A program made the position numbers and the translations under genes. This document shows, piece by piece, positions 27,992-36,017 of a stretch of 64,000 nucleotides of DNA (the first letter of the stretch is position 1; every line of letters begins with the position of its first letter). The DNA comes from Bryobacterales bacterium. GTDB taxonomy: Bacteria > Acidobacteriota > Terriglobia > Bryobacterales > Bryobacteraceae. The notes under the pieces are model-generated. The model worked only from the letters and a program-made list of their open reading frames with translations. It did not search any database and was not told the DNA's origin. The stretch lies in contig JADJOP010000016.1 in NCBI GenBank assembly GCA_016713735.1, forward strand, positions 1 to 64,000, given 5' to 3'.

Positions 27992-28756
27992 ATGTCCATC
28001 GGCCCACGCCCCGTTTTTCAAGGTTATTCCCGCTCCGGCATGCTGCCTCCCGGCGTGAAGTGGCTGCTCATCTCCAATACCGTCCTGTTTGTACTGTACT
28101 TTTTCGCCGCCCGCACGGGCCTCGGCTCCGCGTTCTATCACTTCGGCCTCGTGCCGCGCGCCGTCACCCATCTGCTTGCCGTCTGGCAGCTTGGCACCTA
28201 CATGTTCCTCCACGACCCCTTCGGGGTCACCCACATCCTGCTCAACATGCTCATGTTGTGGATGTTCGGCACAACGCTGGAAAACACCTGGGGCACCAAG
28301 CGCTTCCTGCAGTACTACTTTGTCTGCGGCGTCGGCGCGGCCCTCTGCGTGGTCGTGCTGGCCACCCTCTTCGGCAACGCTGAGTCGCGCACCATCGGCG
28401 CTTCCGGCGCAATCTTCGGGCTCCTGCTCGCCTTCGGCGTCCTCTTCCCTGATGCGCAGATGCTGTTCATGTTCATCTTCCCGCTCAAGGCGAAGTATTG
28501 CGTGATGATCTACGGCGCCATCGAGTTTCTCTTCACGCTCGGCTCCACCGGCGATGGCGTGAGCCACGTGGCCCACCTCGGCGGCATGGCCTTCGGCTAC
28601 TTCTACCTCCGGTCCAACGTCTTCAAGTTCCGTCGCTGGGATCTCACCGGGATGTTCCGCGCCCGCTACCGTGAGTGGAAACTGCAGCGGGCCAAGAAGA
28701 AGTTCCAGGTCTATCTCCGCAAGCACGGCTCCGGCCCCCGCCGCGACATCCACTAA
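27992..28756 (+). CDS. Rhomboid-family intramembrane serine protease
   Basis: A 254-residue protein with six hydrophobic helices. The catalytic serine motif Gly-Ala-Ser-Gly-Ala-Ile-Phe-Gly is at about 137-144, the catalytic histidine is in His-Val-Ala-His-Leu-Gly-Gly near 190-196, and the helix-2 motif His-Ile-Leu-Leu-Asn-Met is near 80. The Lys/Arg-rich C-terminal tail is cytoplasmic. Known: rhomboids cleave membrane helices within the bilayer. No obvious substrate is adjacent. Confidence 0.92.
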   Translation: MSIGPRPVFQGYSRSGMLPPGVKWLLISNTVLFVLYFFAARTGLGSAFYHFGLVPRAVTHLLAVWQLGTYMFLHDPFGVTHILLNMLMLWMFGTTLENTWGTKRFLQYYFVCGVGAALCVVVLATLFGNAESRTIGASGAIFGLLLAFGVLFPDAQMLFMFIFPLKAKYCVMIYGAIEFLFTLGSTGDGVSHVAHLGGMAFGYFYLRSNVFKFRRWDLTGMFRARYREWKLQRAKKKFQVYLRKHGSGPRRDIH

Positions 28757-28827
28757 CGCCGCGCCCCCCCCCTCCGAGTCGAACACTCGCCGAAACCCGC
28801 CGCCCCGGCCGGGCGTCCAAACAGTAG

Positions 28828-28850
28828 CCAGATGTGTCATCTGGTATAGT
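28828..28850 (+). promoter_or_regulatory. Operator-like palindrome abutting a -10 element
   Basis: CCAGATG-TGT-CATCTGG (28828-28844) is a perfect 7-bp inverted repeat directly followed by TATAGT (28845-28850), a good -10 hexamer, 18 bases before the VWFA-gene ATG. The palindrome covers the -10/-35 spacer, the position expected for a repressor or activator dimer site. Confidence 0.45.
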
Positions 28851-28868
28851 CTGCTCAGAGGAAATCCA

Positions 28869-30026
28869 ATGCGACTGGGTATGCGGCAAGCAATGATGAT
28901 GGCGGCGTTCGTGGCCGCTCCAATGGTGTTGACGAAGCTGCCGAATCTGGCGGCACAACAAGGCCCCAAAAGCACGTCGTCGGAGACCGTGGCCCGGCCG
29001 CGCAAGAAGGCTGACTCAGGCGAACCTGTGCCGGAAAAGCCCGCTGACAAAATCGAATCGGTCTTCAAGAAGAAGGGCGAGGTGCTTCCTGAGGGCATCG
29101 CCACCTTTAAGAGCGACGTCACCCGTGTCCAGGTGGACGTGGCCGTCCTCGACAACAAAGGCCGCTTCATCCCCAACATCCCCGCCGGCAACTTCCGCAT
29201 TCTCGAAGATGGCGTGCCGCAGCAACTGGCCGACTTCAGCATGGGCGAAGCGCCGCTCACCGTGGCCCTGGTGATCGAGTTCTCGAACTTGTATCAGCAG
29301 TACTGGACCGAATCCTGGTACCAAACCCTCACCGCCGCCTACGGCTTCCTGGAAACGCTCAAGCCGGAGGATTACGTAGCAGTGGTCGCCTATGACCTGC
29401 GCCCGGAGATTCTCTCCGACTTCTCCACCGATAAACGCGCCGCCCAGGAAGCCATGCAGCGCCTGCGCATCGCCGCTTACTCGGAGTCCAATCTCTACGA
29501 CGCCGTCGTCGATACCGCCGACCGCATGTCGGAGATCGAGGGGCGAAAGGCAATCGTGCTCATCGCCAGCGGCGTCGATACCTTCTCCAAGCTCACTTTC
29601 GATAAGACGCGCCGCGCACTGCAGACCGCCGGCGTGCCCATCTACTCCATCGGCCTCATGCAGGCTCTACGCGAATGGTATGACGCTCGCGGCGCCCTCG
29701 GTCCCATCGCCCGGCTTGACTTCCTGCAGGCCGACAACCAGATGCGCACCTTCGCCAAAGAGACCGGCGGACAATCGTTCTTCCCGCGCTTTTATGGTGA
29801 GTTCCCCAGCATCTTCGGAGCCATCTCGCAATCTCTGCGCAACCAGTATGCGTTGGCCTACACGCCCTCCAATCAGGAACGTGATGGGAAGTTCCGCAAG
29901 ATCAAGGTGGAACTGGTGAACCCCGCTACCGGCGAACCGCTGCGCGTGCTCGATGAAAAGAACAAGCCCATCAAGTATCAGATCCTCGCCAAGACCGGCT
30001 ACACAGCACCACGCGCGGTGGAGTGA
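28869..30026 (+). CDS. VWFA-related secreted protein (acidobacterial type)
   Basis: 385 residues. The N-terminal signal region has a basic start and a hydrophobic segment of about residues 8-28, then Ala-Ala-Gln-Gln. A VWA domain covers about 75-330, with the leading strand Val-Ala-Leu-Val-Ile-Glu-Phe-Ser-Asn. The usual metal-site Asp-x-Ser-x-Ser is replaced by Glu-x-Ser-Asn, so metal binding may be altered. The family (acidobacterial VWFA-related domain) is expanded in Acidobacteriota and has no defined role. A lineage-informative gene. Confidence 0.85.
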   Translation: MRLGMRQAMMMAAFVAAPMVLTKLPNLAAQQGPKSTSSETVARPRKKADSGEPVPEKPADKIESVFKKKGEVLPEGIATFKSDVTRVQVDVAVLDNKGRFIPNIPAGNFRILEDGVPQQLADFSMGEAPLTVALVIEFSNLYQQYWTESWYQTLTAAYGFLETLKPEDYVAVVAYDLRPEILSDFSTDKRAAQEAMQRLRIAAYSESNLYDAVVDTADRMSEIEGRKAIVLIASGVDTFSKLTFDKTRRALQTAGVPIYSIGLMQALREWYDARGALGPIARLDFLQADNQMRTFAKETGGQSFFPRFYGEFPSIFGAISQSLRNQYALAYTPSNQERDGKFRKIKVELVNPATGEPLRVLDEKNKPIKYQILAKTGYTAPRAVE

Positions 30027-30185
30027 CAGCAGCGGCGCGCCGCACTCTCCGCGCGCTCTTCGCTGCTTCTCCGCTATGGTTTGCCGCGCGGGCAATTCAC
30101 GATGCGCCGCTCCGATGTGGAACCCAGCAGCGCGCTCCATTGTCAAGAATTTGATCTCGCCTGTTTCGTGTCCTTTACAAAACGA

Positions 30186-30215
30186 TTGACAGTGTGATTT
30201 TGTCTCTGCTACCTT
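30186..30215 (+). promoter_or_regulatory. Weak candidate promoter of the receiver-domain gene
   Basis: TTGACA (30186-30191) is a perfect -35, followed after 18 bases by TACCTT (30210-30215), a poor -10. The ATG is at 30227. Only the -35 is convincing. Confidence 0.3.
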
Positions 30216-30226
30216 CGCACTTTCTC

Positions 30227-30691
30227 ATGACGTCTTCATCGTCTTCCAAGTCCACCGAAACCAGCGCGCGGCTCCTCATGGTGGACGACAACAAGCTTGG
30301 GTTGGGCGCCCGGCGCGTGGTGATGGAAGAGCTTGGCTACAAGGTCTTCGCAGCCGCCAGTCCGGAAGAGGCGTTGTCCCTTCTCGACCTCCACACCGTT
30401 GATCTGGTCATCACCGACTACCGCATGCCGGCCATGACCGGCACGGAGTTGATCGGTCAGATGCGTGCCCGCGGTTTCCAGCAGCCGGTCATCATCATCT
30501 CCGGCTTCGTCGACGCCCTCGGCTTGAATGAAGCCAACACCGGCGCCGACATGGTCATCCAGAAGAGTGCGCATGAAGTGGCCCACATGGTACGCTCCGT
30601 GAGGAGCCTGTTGAAGCCGCGTTCGCAGCGCAAGCCTCCCAAGCGCGATGCCCATACGGCCAAGTCGTTGGTGCGGCGTCAGCGGGCCTGA
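30227..30691 (+). CDS. Single-domain response regulator (CheY-like receiver)
   Basis: 154 residues from the ATG at 30227; a GTG at 30194 is also in frame but adds a segment outside the domain. The acidic pair is in Val-Asp-Asp-Asn (about 21-24), the phospho-acceptor Asp in Thr-Asp-Tyr-Arg-Met-Pro, the switch Ser in Ile-Ile-Ser-Gly and the Lys in Gln-Lys-Ser. A basic Arg/Lys-rich tail of about 30 residues follows, with no output domain. No histidine kinase is adjacent, so it probably works by protein-protein contact in a phosphorelay. Confidence 0.88.
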   Translation: MTSSSSSKSTETSARLLMVDDNKLGLGARRVVMEELGYKVFAAASPEEALSLLDLHTVDLVITDYRMPAMTGTELIGQMRARGFQQPVIIISGFVDALGLNEANTGADMVIQKSAHEVAHMVRSVRSLLKPRSQRKPPKRDAHTAKSLVRRQRA

Positions 30692-30747
30692 CTCGGAGCA
30701 ACAATCCGGCTGCCCTTCACCGGTGGGCTCCGGGCGGAGGAAAGCAT

Positions 30748-31443
30748 ATGATCGGGATCACTTGGCTTGGACACTCCACCTTCGAACTGCGCCTGGAAAG
30801 CGGTGAGGTGTTGCTGTTTGACCCCTGGCTGGAAGGCAACCCGGCCCATCCCGCCGGCTACGCCTTGTCACGCGTCGACGCCGTACTGGTCACCCACGGT
30901 CACTTCGACCACATCGCCCACGCCGCCTCGGTGGCCAAACAGTTCGGCGCGGCCGTTGTGGGCAACTACGAAGTCTGCCAGTATCTTTCGAGCAAAGGTG
31001 TCACCACCACCTCGCCCATGAACAAGGGCGGCTCGCAAGTGGTTTGCGGCGTGCGCGTCTCCATGACGCACGCCCTGCACAGCTCCGGCATCGAAGACGA
31101 CGGCAAGCTCCTCTATGGCGGGGAAGCCGCCGGCTTCGTGCTCGAGCTGCCCGACCGCCGCACCCTCTACTTCGCCGGCGACACCGACGTCTTCGGCGAC
31201 ATGGCCCTCATCCACGACCTCTACCGGCCCGAACTGGCCTTCCTCCCCATCGGCGACCTCTTCACCATGGGGCCGCGCCAGGCCGAACTGGCTTGCCGAA
31301 TGCTCAAACCGCGCAAGGTCATCCCCATGCACTACGGCACCTTCCCGCCCCTCATCGGGCGCCCAGAGCAACTGGCCGACCGCATCAAGGACATGGATTG
31401 CGAAGTGTGGCCCCTCGAAGCCGGCAAGCCGGTGCAGTGGTAG
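30748..31443 (+). CDS. UPF0173-type metal-dependent hydrolase
   Basis: A 231-residue metallo-beta-lactamase-fold protein. The metal-binding signature Thr-His-Gly-His-Phe-Asp-His is at about 49-55, His in Met-Thr-His-Ala-Leu-His-Ser, Asp in Ala-Gly-Asp-Thr-Asp, and a final His in Met-His-Tyr-Gly-Thr-Phe. That matches UPF0173 (YtkL) proteins in length and motif order. A GGAGGAAAG ribosome-binding site lies immediately upstream. The substrate of the family is not settled. Confidence 0.9.
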   Translation: MIGITWLGHSTFELRLESGEVLLFDPWLEGNPAHPAGYALSRVDAVLVTHGHFDHIAHAASVAKQFGAAVVGNYEVCQYLSSKGVTTTSPMNKGGSQVVCGVRVSMTHALHSSGIEDDGKLLYGGEAAGFVLELPDRRTLYFAGDTDVFGDMALIHDLYRPELAFLPIGDLFTMGPRQAELACRMLKPRKVIPMHYGTFPPLIGRPEQLADRIKDMDCEVWPLEAGKPVQW

Positions 31444-31472
31444 CAAACTAGGGCCGCCCCGGGCCCGGATGG

Positions 31473-31478
31473 TAGGAT
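31473..31478 (+). promoter_or_regulatory. -10-like TAGGAT 10 bases before an ATG
   Basis: TAGGAT ends 10 bases before the ATG at 31489 and no Shine-Dalgarno sequence lies between. It fits the short-leader pattern seen at several other genes in the window. Confidence 0.3.
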
Positions 31479-31488
31479 ATTCGATTCT

Positions 31489-32508
31489 ATGCGACTGGCA
31501 ATGGTTGGACTCGGCTTCATGGGCACCACGCACCTGCAGGCGTGGCGCTCCGTTAGCGGCGCGGAACTGGTGGCGGTGGTCAGTGACGACCCCAAACAGC
31601 TCGAAGGCGACCTCAGCGCCAACACCGGCAACCTGAACCGCCAGGCCGACAGTAAGCTCGATTTCTCGGCGTTGATGAAGTTCACCAATCTCGACGACGC
31701 TCTGGCCCATCCCGGCATCGATGCCGTCGATCTCTGCGTGCCCACCCACATGCACGCCCCGCTGGCCATCCAGGCCTTGCGCGCCGGCAAGCATGTGCTC
31801 GTGGAAAAGCCCATGGCCCTCAGCGGCGAGCTGTGCGACGAAATGGTGCGCACGGCCGAGGAGTGCGGCAAGACGCTCATGGTGGCCCACGTCCTGCGCT
31901 TCTGGGACGCCTACCAGCCGCTCATCGAAGCCCGCCGCACGGGCCGCCTCGGCGAGCCGCGTTCGTTCGTCTTCCGCCGCCGTTGCGCCGCGCCCCACTG
32001 GGGCCAGTGGCTGAAGGACCCCAGCAAGGGCGGCGGCGGCGTCTTCGACCTGCTCATCCACGACGTCGATATGTGCGTCCACCTGTTCGGTCTGCCCGAG
32101 TCGGTTTCGGCCACCGGTTATGAAAACCTCAACGCCGGCATCGACCTGATCACCGCGCAGCTTGACTACCCCGGCATCGGTTCGGTGATCGTCACCGGCG
32201 GCTGGCACCATCCCAAGAGCTACCCGTTTTCGATGGAGTACACGGCGTCGTTCCAGGACGGCACCATCGAGTTTTCCAGCGCCGGCCGGCCGGCCACACT
32301 CTATAACGCCGCCGGGGAAGCCGAGGAACTGACGCTGCCCGCCGAAGATGGATTCGCCGCCGAGGTGGCCTACTTCGCCTCCTGCGTCACCTCCGGCAAA
32401 CAGCCCGAGCGCTGCCAGCCGCGCGAGTCGGCCCAATCCACCAAACTCGCCGTTTTGTTGACCGAAGCCCGCCGCAAGAATGGAGAGAGGATCTCATGTC
32501 TGCTCTAA
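31489..32508 (+). CDS. Gfo/Idh/MocA-family oxidoreductase
   Basis: A 339-residue protein. The N-terminal dinucleotide motif Gly-Leu-Gly-Phe-Met-Gly is at 7-12, Glu-Lys-Pro-Met near 105 and the catalytic-type Ile-His-Asp-Val-Asp-Met near 187. No signal peptide. The 3' end overlaps the next gene by 13 bases, so the two are translationally linked. With the downstream TIM-barrel isomerase this is the common oxidoreductase/isomerase pair of sugar or cyclitol catabolism; the substrate is not known. Confidence 0.9.
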   Translation: MRLAMVGLGFMGTTHLQAWRSVSGAELVAVVSDDPKQLEGDLSANTGNLNRQADSKLDFSALMKFTNLDDALAHPGIDAVDLCVPTHMHAPLAIQALRAGKHVLVEKPMALSGELCDEMVRTAEECGKTLMVAHVLRFWDAYQPLIEARRTGRLGEPRSFVFRRRCAAPHWGQWLKDPSKGGGGVFDLLIHDVDMCVHLFGLPESVSATGYENLNAGIDLITAQLDYPGIGSVIVTGGWHHPKSYPFSMEYTASFQDGTIEFSSAGRPATLYNAAGEAEELTLPAEDGFAAEVAYFASCVTSGKQPERCQPRESAQSTKLAVLLTEARRKNGERISCLL

Positions 32509-33338
32509 AGCCGTTGGAAGTTGGCGCCATGTTCTGGCCCTGGTTTGACCCTGCCCGGACGCTGGCCGAGTTGAAGAAGGTGGGCGTGTCCTGCGGGCAA
32601 TTGGGCATGTCCGGGCAGTACGAGTTGGGGTCTGAGGCCGCGGCCGTCTGGAAGAAGGCGCTCGCCGACGAGGATTTCCACCTCGTGACCGTATTTGCCG
32701 CCTATGATGGCGAGGATTACGCCGACATCCCGACCGTCGTCAAGACCGTCGGCTTCGTGCCGCGGGCGACGCGTTCGGGCCGCCTCGCGCGGACCTTCGC
32801 CCTCAGCGATTTCGCCGCCGAACTCGGCGCCCCCGGCATCGCCTGCCACATCGGCTTCGTGCCCGAGGAGTCCGGCACGGCCGACTACATCGCCATCCGC
32901 CACATGGTGACCCAGGTCTGCGACCACGCCGCCCGCCATGGCCAGTACTTCGCGCTCGAGACCGGCCAGGAGCCCGCCCACGTCCTGCTCAGCTTCATTA
33001 AAGATGTCGACCGGCCCAATCTCAAGATCAACTTTGACCCGGCCAACATGATCCTCTACGGCACGGGCGACCCCATCGACGCCCTCGGCGTGCTCGCCCC
33101 GCACGTGGTCACCGTCCACGCCAAGGACGGCGACTGGCCGCCCAAGGGAGTCCCCGGCGCGCTCGGCACCGAACGTCCCCTCGGCCAGGGCGCCGTGGGC
33201 ATGGAACGCTTCGTGGCCAAGTTGAAAGAGGTGGGCTACCAGGGACCGCTCTGCGTCGAGCGCGAGGTGGAGAACCTCGACACGCGTCTCGCCGACATGA
33301 AGATGGGCGTCGAACTGCTCCGCGGCCTCATCGGCTAG
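32496..33338 (+). CDS. Sugar-phosphate isomerase/epimerase (xylose-isomerase-like TIM barrel)
   Basis: A 280-residue AP-endonuclease-2-like TIM barrel. The metal ligands are in order: Glu in Leu-Glu-Thr-Gly-Gln-Glu (about 148), Asp in Phe-Asp-Pro-Ala-Asn (about 181), His in Val-His-Ala-Lys-Asp (about 207) and Glu in Val-Glu-Arg-Glu-Val (about 252). The start lies inside the preceding dehydrogenase gene, with Glu-Arg-rich codons giving a GGAGAGAGGA ribosome-binding site. It likely isomerises or epimerises the product of that dehydrogenase. Confidence 0.88.
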   Translation: MSALKPLEVGAMFWPWFDPARTLAELKKVGVSCGQLGMSGQYELGSEAAAVWKKALADEDFHLVTVFAAYDGEDYADIPTVVKTVGFVPRATRSGRLARTFALSDFAAELGAPGIACHIGFVPEESGTADYIAIRHMVTQVCDHAARHGQYFALETGQEPAHVLLSFIKDVDRPNLKINFDPANMILYGTGDPIDALGVLAPHVVTVHAKDGDWPPKGVPGALGTERPLGQGAVGMERFVAKLKEVGYQGPLCVEREVENLDTRLADMKMGVELLRGLIG

Positions 33339-33356
33339 CGCCGCACGCCCTCTTTC

Positions 33357-33740
33357 TCAGGCCGCCGGACCGACACGCCGCCGCCGGATGGGCTGCGCCA
33401 CGGCCGATTCCTCGGCCTCGCGCGTGGCCCGGAACAGCGACGCCAGCGACTCGTTCACCTCGAACTGGCCGCCTGCCTCCAATGCCGCCGCGGGTCCCGG
33501 TAGTTGCGCCGTCAGGGCGGCGAATTCCAGGGAACGCAGCGTCTGTTGGAATTGCAGTTTGGCGCGCGCCAGTTTCAGATCGCTCGTCAGCGTGGCATTG
33601 CGCTTCTTCATACGCTCCAGCGCCGATTTCTGGCGGCCGATCTGCTCCAGCAGGGCCGTCTGCTGCTGGGCCCGGGCCAGATGCCACGTGACAGCGGCTG
33701 CTCCCAGGGCGGTGAGAACAGGCAGGAGCGCTTCGATCAT
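33357..33740 (-). CDS. Hypothetical protein with membrane anchor and coiled coil
   Basis: 127 residues. One hydrophobic helix (about 4-20) is followed by a Gln/Lys/Leu-rich coiled-coil stretch (about 22-70), then an Ala-rich part and an Arg-Arg-Arg-Arg tail. It is convergent with the isomerase gene (18 bases between stops). No family recognised. Composition and codon use fit a real gene, but evidence beyond the open frame is modest. Confidence 0.5.
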   Translation of the reverse strand: MIEALLPVLTALGAAAVTWHLARAQQQTALLEQIGRQKSALERMKKRNATLTSDLKLARAKLQFQQTLRSLEFAALTAQLPGPAAALEAGGQFEVNESLASLFRATREAEESAVAQPIRRRRVGPAA

Positions 33741-33828
33741 ACTTCAGACATATATCGGCGCAACCCGAGCTGTTCGTTAGGCGGAAACCGGAGAACTCCG
33801 CGCGGAAATCACCAACTCGGCTCCACCC

Positions 33829-33894
33829 TTACGGCAGGCCGGCTTCACACTTACCGCAGGCCGGCTCCCCTCCACTACGGCAAGCCCGCTTCGC
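33829..33894. repeat. Three imperfect copies of the galT 3' end
   Basis: Three related 20-base units start at 33829, 33851 and 33875. Read on the minus strand each ends in a stop codon and spells Glu-Ala-Gly-Leu-Pro-stop or the variant Gly-Ala-Gly-Leu-Arg-stop. The first in reading order is the true galT terminus (stop at 33875-33877). The other two lie beyond it as apparent tandem duplications with periods of 22 and 24 bases. Confidence 0.75.
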
Positions 33895-34876
33895 GCAGAA
33901 AATCGGCGGCCTCTTCCGGAGGCGTGGGGTTGATGTAGAATCCCGTGCCCCATTCGAACCCCGCCACTTTGCTGATCTTTGGAATCAGCTCGATGTGCCA
34001 GTGGTAGTGTTCCAGCGGCCCCTCCTGCACCGGTGAGCTGTGCATCACCATGTTGTAGGCCGGCCATTCCAGCACGCGGTCCATTTTACGCACCGCCGCC
34101 CGCACCACCCAGGCCAGGTTGCGCATCACCGAGCTCTCCGCGTTCTCAAAATGCGACTCGTGCCGCCGCGGCACAATCCAGGTTTCAAAGGCAAAGCGCG
34201 AGGCGTAGGGCGTGATGGCCAGGAAGTGTTCGGTTTCCAACACAACGCGGCGCATGTCGCGCGCCTCATGCTTCACGATGTCGCAAAACACACAGCGTTC
34301 GCGGTAGTCAAAGTGACGCTTGGCGCCATCCAACTCCTCCTGCACCCGCTTGGGCACCACGGGCAGGGCAATCAACTGCGAGTGTGTGTGTTCGAGCGAG
34401 GCTCCGGCCAGCTCGCCATGGTTCTTGAAGATCAGGATGTAGCGCAGCCGCCGGTCCTTACGCAGGTCCAGGATGCGCTCGCGGAAGGCCCAGAACACCT
34501 CCTCGACGTTCTTCTCCTGCAACTCGGCCAGCGTCGATTCGTGCACCGGCGACTCCACGATCACCTCATGCGCGCCGATGCCGTTCATCTTGTAGTAGAG
34601 CCCCTCGCCCTCGCGGTCCAGTTGCCCCTCCACGCGCAGGGCGGGGAACTTGTTGGGCACCACGCGCACGCGCCAGCCAGGGGCATTCGCCCCGCCTGTA
34701 TCGCGGAATGAGAGTAACTCCGGCGGAGTCTTCAGCTCATGGCCGGGACAAAACGGGCACAGGCGCGCTCCCTGGATCTTCACCGGTTCGCGGTGGAAAT
34801 CCATCGGTCTGCGCGCGCGCTCGGTGGCGATGATCACCCAACGCCCGGTGACAGGATCTTTTCTCAGCTCAGGCAA
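33875..34876 (-). CDS. galT: Galactose-1-phosphate uridylyltransferase family protein
   Basis: 333 residues from a TTG start with a GGAGG site just upstream. It has an N-terminal zinc-type Cys-Pro-Phe-Cys (about 41-44). The active-site triad is written Glu-His-Thr-His-Ser-Gln (about 161-166); the classical enzyme has His-Pro-His. C-terminal metal/structural residues are His-Tyr-His-Trp-His-Ile-Glu. Known: GalT exchanges UMP between UDP-glucose and galactose-1-phosphate (Leloir pathway). The Thr variant and the lack of a Leloir neighbour leave room for a related nucleotidyltransferase activity. Confidence 0.85.
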   Translation of the reverse strand: MPELRKDPVTGRWVIIATERARRPMDFHREPVKIQGARLCPFCPGHELKTPPELLSFRDTGGANAPGWRVRVVPNKFPALRVEGQLDREGEGLYYKMNGIGAHEVIVESPVHESTLAELQEKNVEEVFWAFRERILDLRKDRRLRYILIFKNHGELAGASLEHTHSQLIALPVVPKRVQEELDGAKRHFDYRERCVFCDIVKHEARDMRRVVLETEHFLAITPYASRFAFETWIVPRRHESHFENAESSVMRNLAWVVRAAVRKMDRVLEWPAYNMVMHSSPVQEGPLEHYHWHIELIPKISKVAGFEWGTGFYINPTPPEEAADFLREAGLP

Positions 34877-34902
34877 GCACCCTCCGAATGTCGAACTTCT
34901 GA

Positions 34903-35463
34903 TTATAGCGATGCTCGTTCGGCCGGCCCCTCCGCGGCGGCCGGTTCCACACCCAGCGCCTCCTCCACGCGGCGCTGCCGGGCCCGCGCGATATGCGGAG
35001 CAAAGGCCTCTGGGGCCACGCCGCCCAAAAAGAATGCATCACGCACGTGTTCCACCTGCGCCGACTCCGGCGCGCTCAGCGGTCCCGTCCACACCACCGA
35101 AACCGTGTCGAAGCGGAATAGCCTCGGGGCCTCCGTATGCGACCGGAAAAAGCGCCGCGCCGCGTGCGCCAGCATCCACCGCTTCTGCTCGCCAATGGCC
35201 CTCTCCGGCGCGCCAAACTCGTCCGTGCTGCGCGTCTTCACCTCCACGAACACCAGCACGCCCCCCTCGCTGGCGATGATGTCCAGTTCTCCCCGGCCCG
35301 TCTTCGGCCTCCAGTTGCGCTCATGGATGCGGAAGCCCGCACGCTCCAGGTACTCCGCCGCCAGGTCCTCCCCCAGCGGGCCCAACGCCTGCGCCCGCGG
35401 CAGTTGGCGCAATTTCCCCTGCCGCCAGCGCCGCAACCCCGCCGTCAGCAGCCAGGCGATCAC
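34903..35463 (-). CDS. yraN: YraN/UPF0102 endonuclease-fold protein
   Basis: A 186-residue protein. The UPF0102 core is at about 27-125: Gly-Glu-Asp-Leu-Ala-Ala-Glu-Tyr-Leu, Gly-Glu-Leu-Asp-Ile-Ile-Ala and Val-Phe-Val-Glu-Val-Lys-Thr-Arg, a PD-(D/E)XK-like active site. The C-terminal 60 residues are an Ala/Arg/Glu-rich extension beyond the usual length of about 120. A TATAAT on the minus strand (34907-34902) overlaps the stop and could drive galT. Biological role undefined; often linked to Holliday-junction resolvases by fold. Confidence 0.88.
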   Translation of the reverse strand: MIAWLLTAGLRRWRQGKLRQLPRAQALGPLGEDLAAEYLERAGFRIHERNWRPKTGRGELDIIASEGGVLVFVEVKTRSTDEFGAPERAIGEQKRWMLAHAARRFFRSHTEAPRLFRFDTVSVVWTGPLSAPESAQVEHVRDAFFLGGVAPEAFAPHIARARQRRVEEALGVEPAAAEGPAERASL

Positions 35464-35479
35464 TCCGCCCTCCGCGGCG

Positions 35480-36007
35480 CTACTTCAGCACTTCGAACTC
35501 GAAATCCATCACCTTGCCGCGCACCACGTAGCAGAGATAGTACTCCCAAAACCGCCGGAAGCGCGGAAACCGGTTCACCAGAAATTCGAAGCCGAGCCAT
35601 CGCCAGAATGCTAGTAGCTTCAGGCGCACGGAAATCTCGCGCAGTCGCACCGGCGAGTAGTAGCCATAGCCGGCATTGTCGGCGCCGAAATAGCGAAAGC
35701 TGAAGCTGTTCAGATGCCAGCGGTGCGTCGGGTCGCAGAATGAGCTGAAGTCCGTATAATGCGGCGTGGAGAGCACAATCCGGCCGCCCGCCTTGGCCAG
35801 CCGGTGGAACTCCTCCATCGTGCGAATCACATCGGCCACGTGCTCGATCACATGGATCGCCCGCACCTGGTCAAACTGCGAATCGCGGAACGGGTAGGGG
35901 AAGTGGTCCAGTTCGCACAGCACATCGGCCCGTGTGCCGGCGATGCGGTCAATGCCGATCGCTCCCGGATACTTGTTGATGCCGCAGCCGACGTCGAGAA
36001 TGCGCAC
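35480..36007 (-). CDS. Class I SAM-dependent methyltransferase
   Basis: A 175-residue protein. The SAM-binding motif I is Leu-Asp-Val-Gly-Cys-Gly (3-8) at the very N-terminus, followed by the acidic Gly-Ile-Asp at about 18-20. Then come Ile-His-Val-Ile-Glu-His (motif near 51-56) and a Gly-Gly-Arg-Ile-Val-Leu-Ser-Thr-Pro strand. Length and motif order match type-11/23 methyltransferases. The acceptor is unknown. It lies 10 bases after the aminotransferase gene and 16 before yraN, so the four minus-strand genes are probably one transcript. Confidence 0.85.
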   Translation of the reverse strand: MRILDVGCGINKYPGAIGIDRIAGTRADVLCELDHFPYPFRDSQFDQVRAIHVIEHVADVIRTMEEFHRLAKAGGRIVLSTPHYTDFSSFCDPTHRWHLNSFSFRYFGADNAGYGYYSPVRLREISVRLKLLAFWRWLGFEFLVNRFPRFRRFWEYYLCYVVRGKVMDFEFEVLK

Positions 36008-36017
36008 TCGCTCCAGG

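Noticed and set aside
26332..27999. Longer oxidoreductase reading from 27999
   Set aside because: The extension overlaps a divergent small gene with a strong ribosome-binding site. The ATG at 27477 sits at the Rossmann-fold start.
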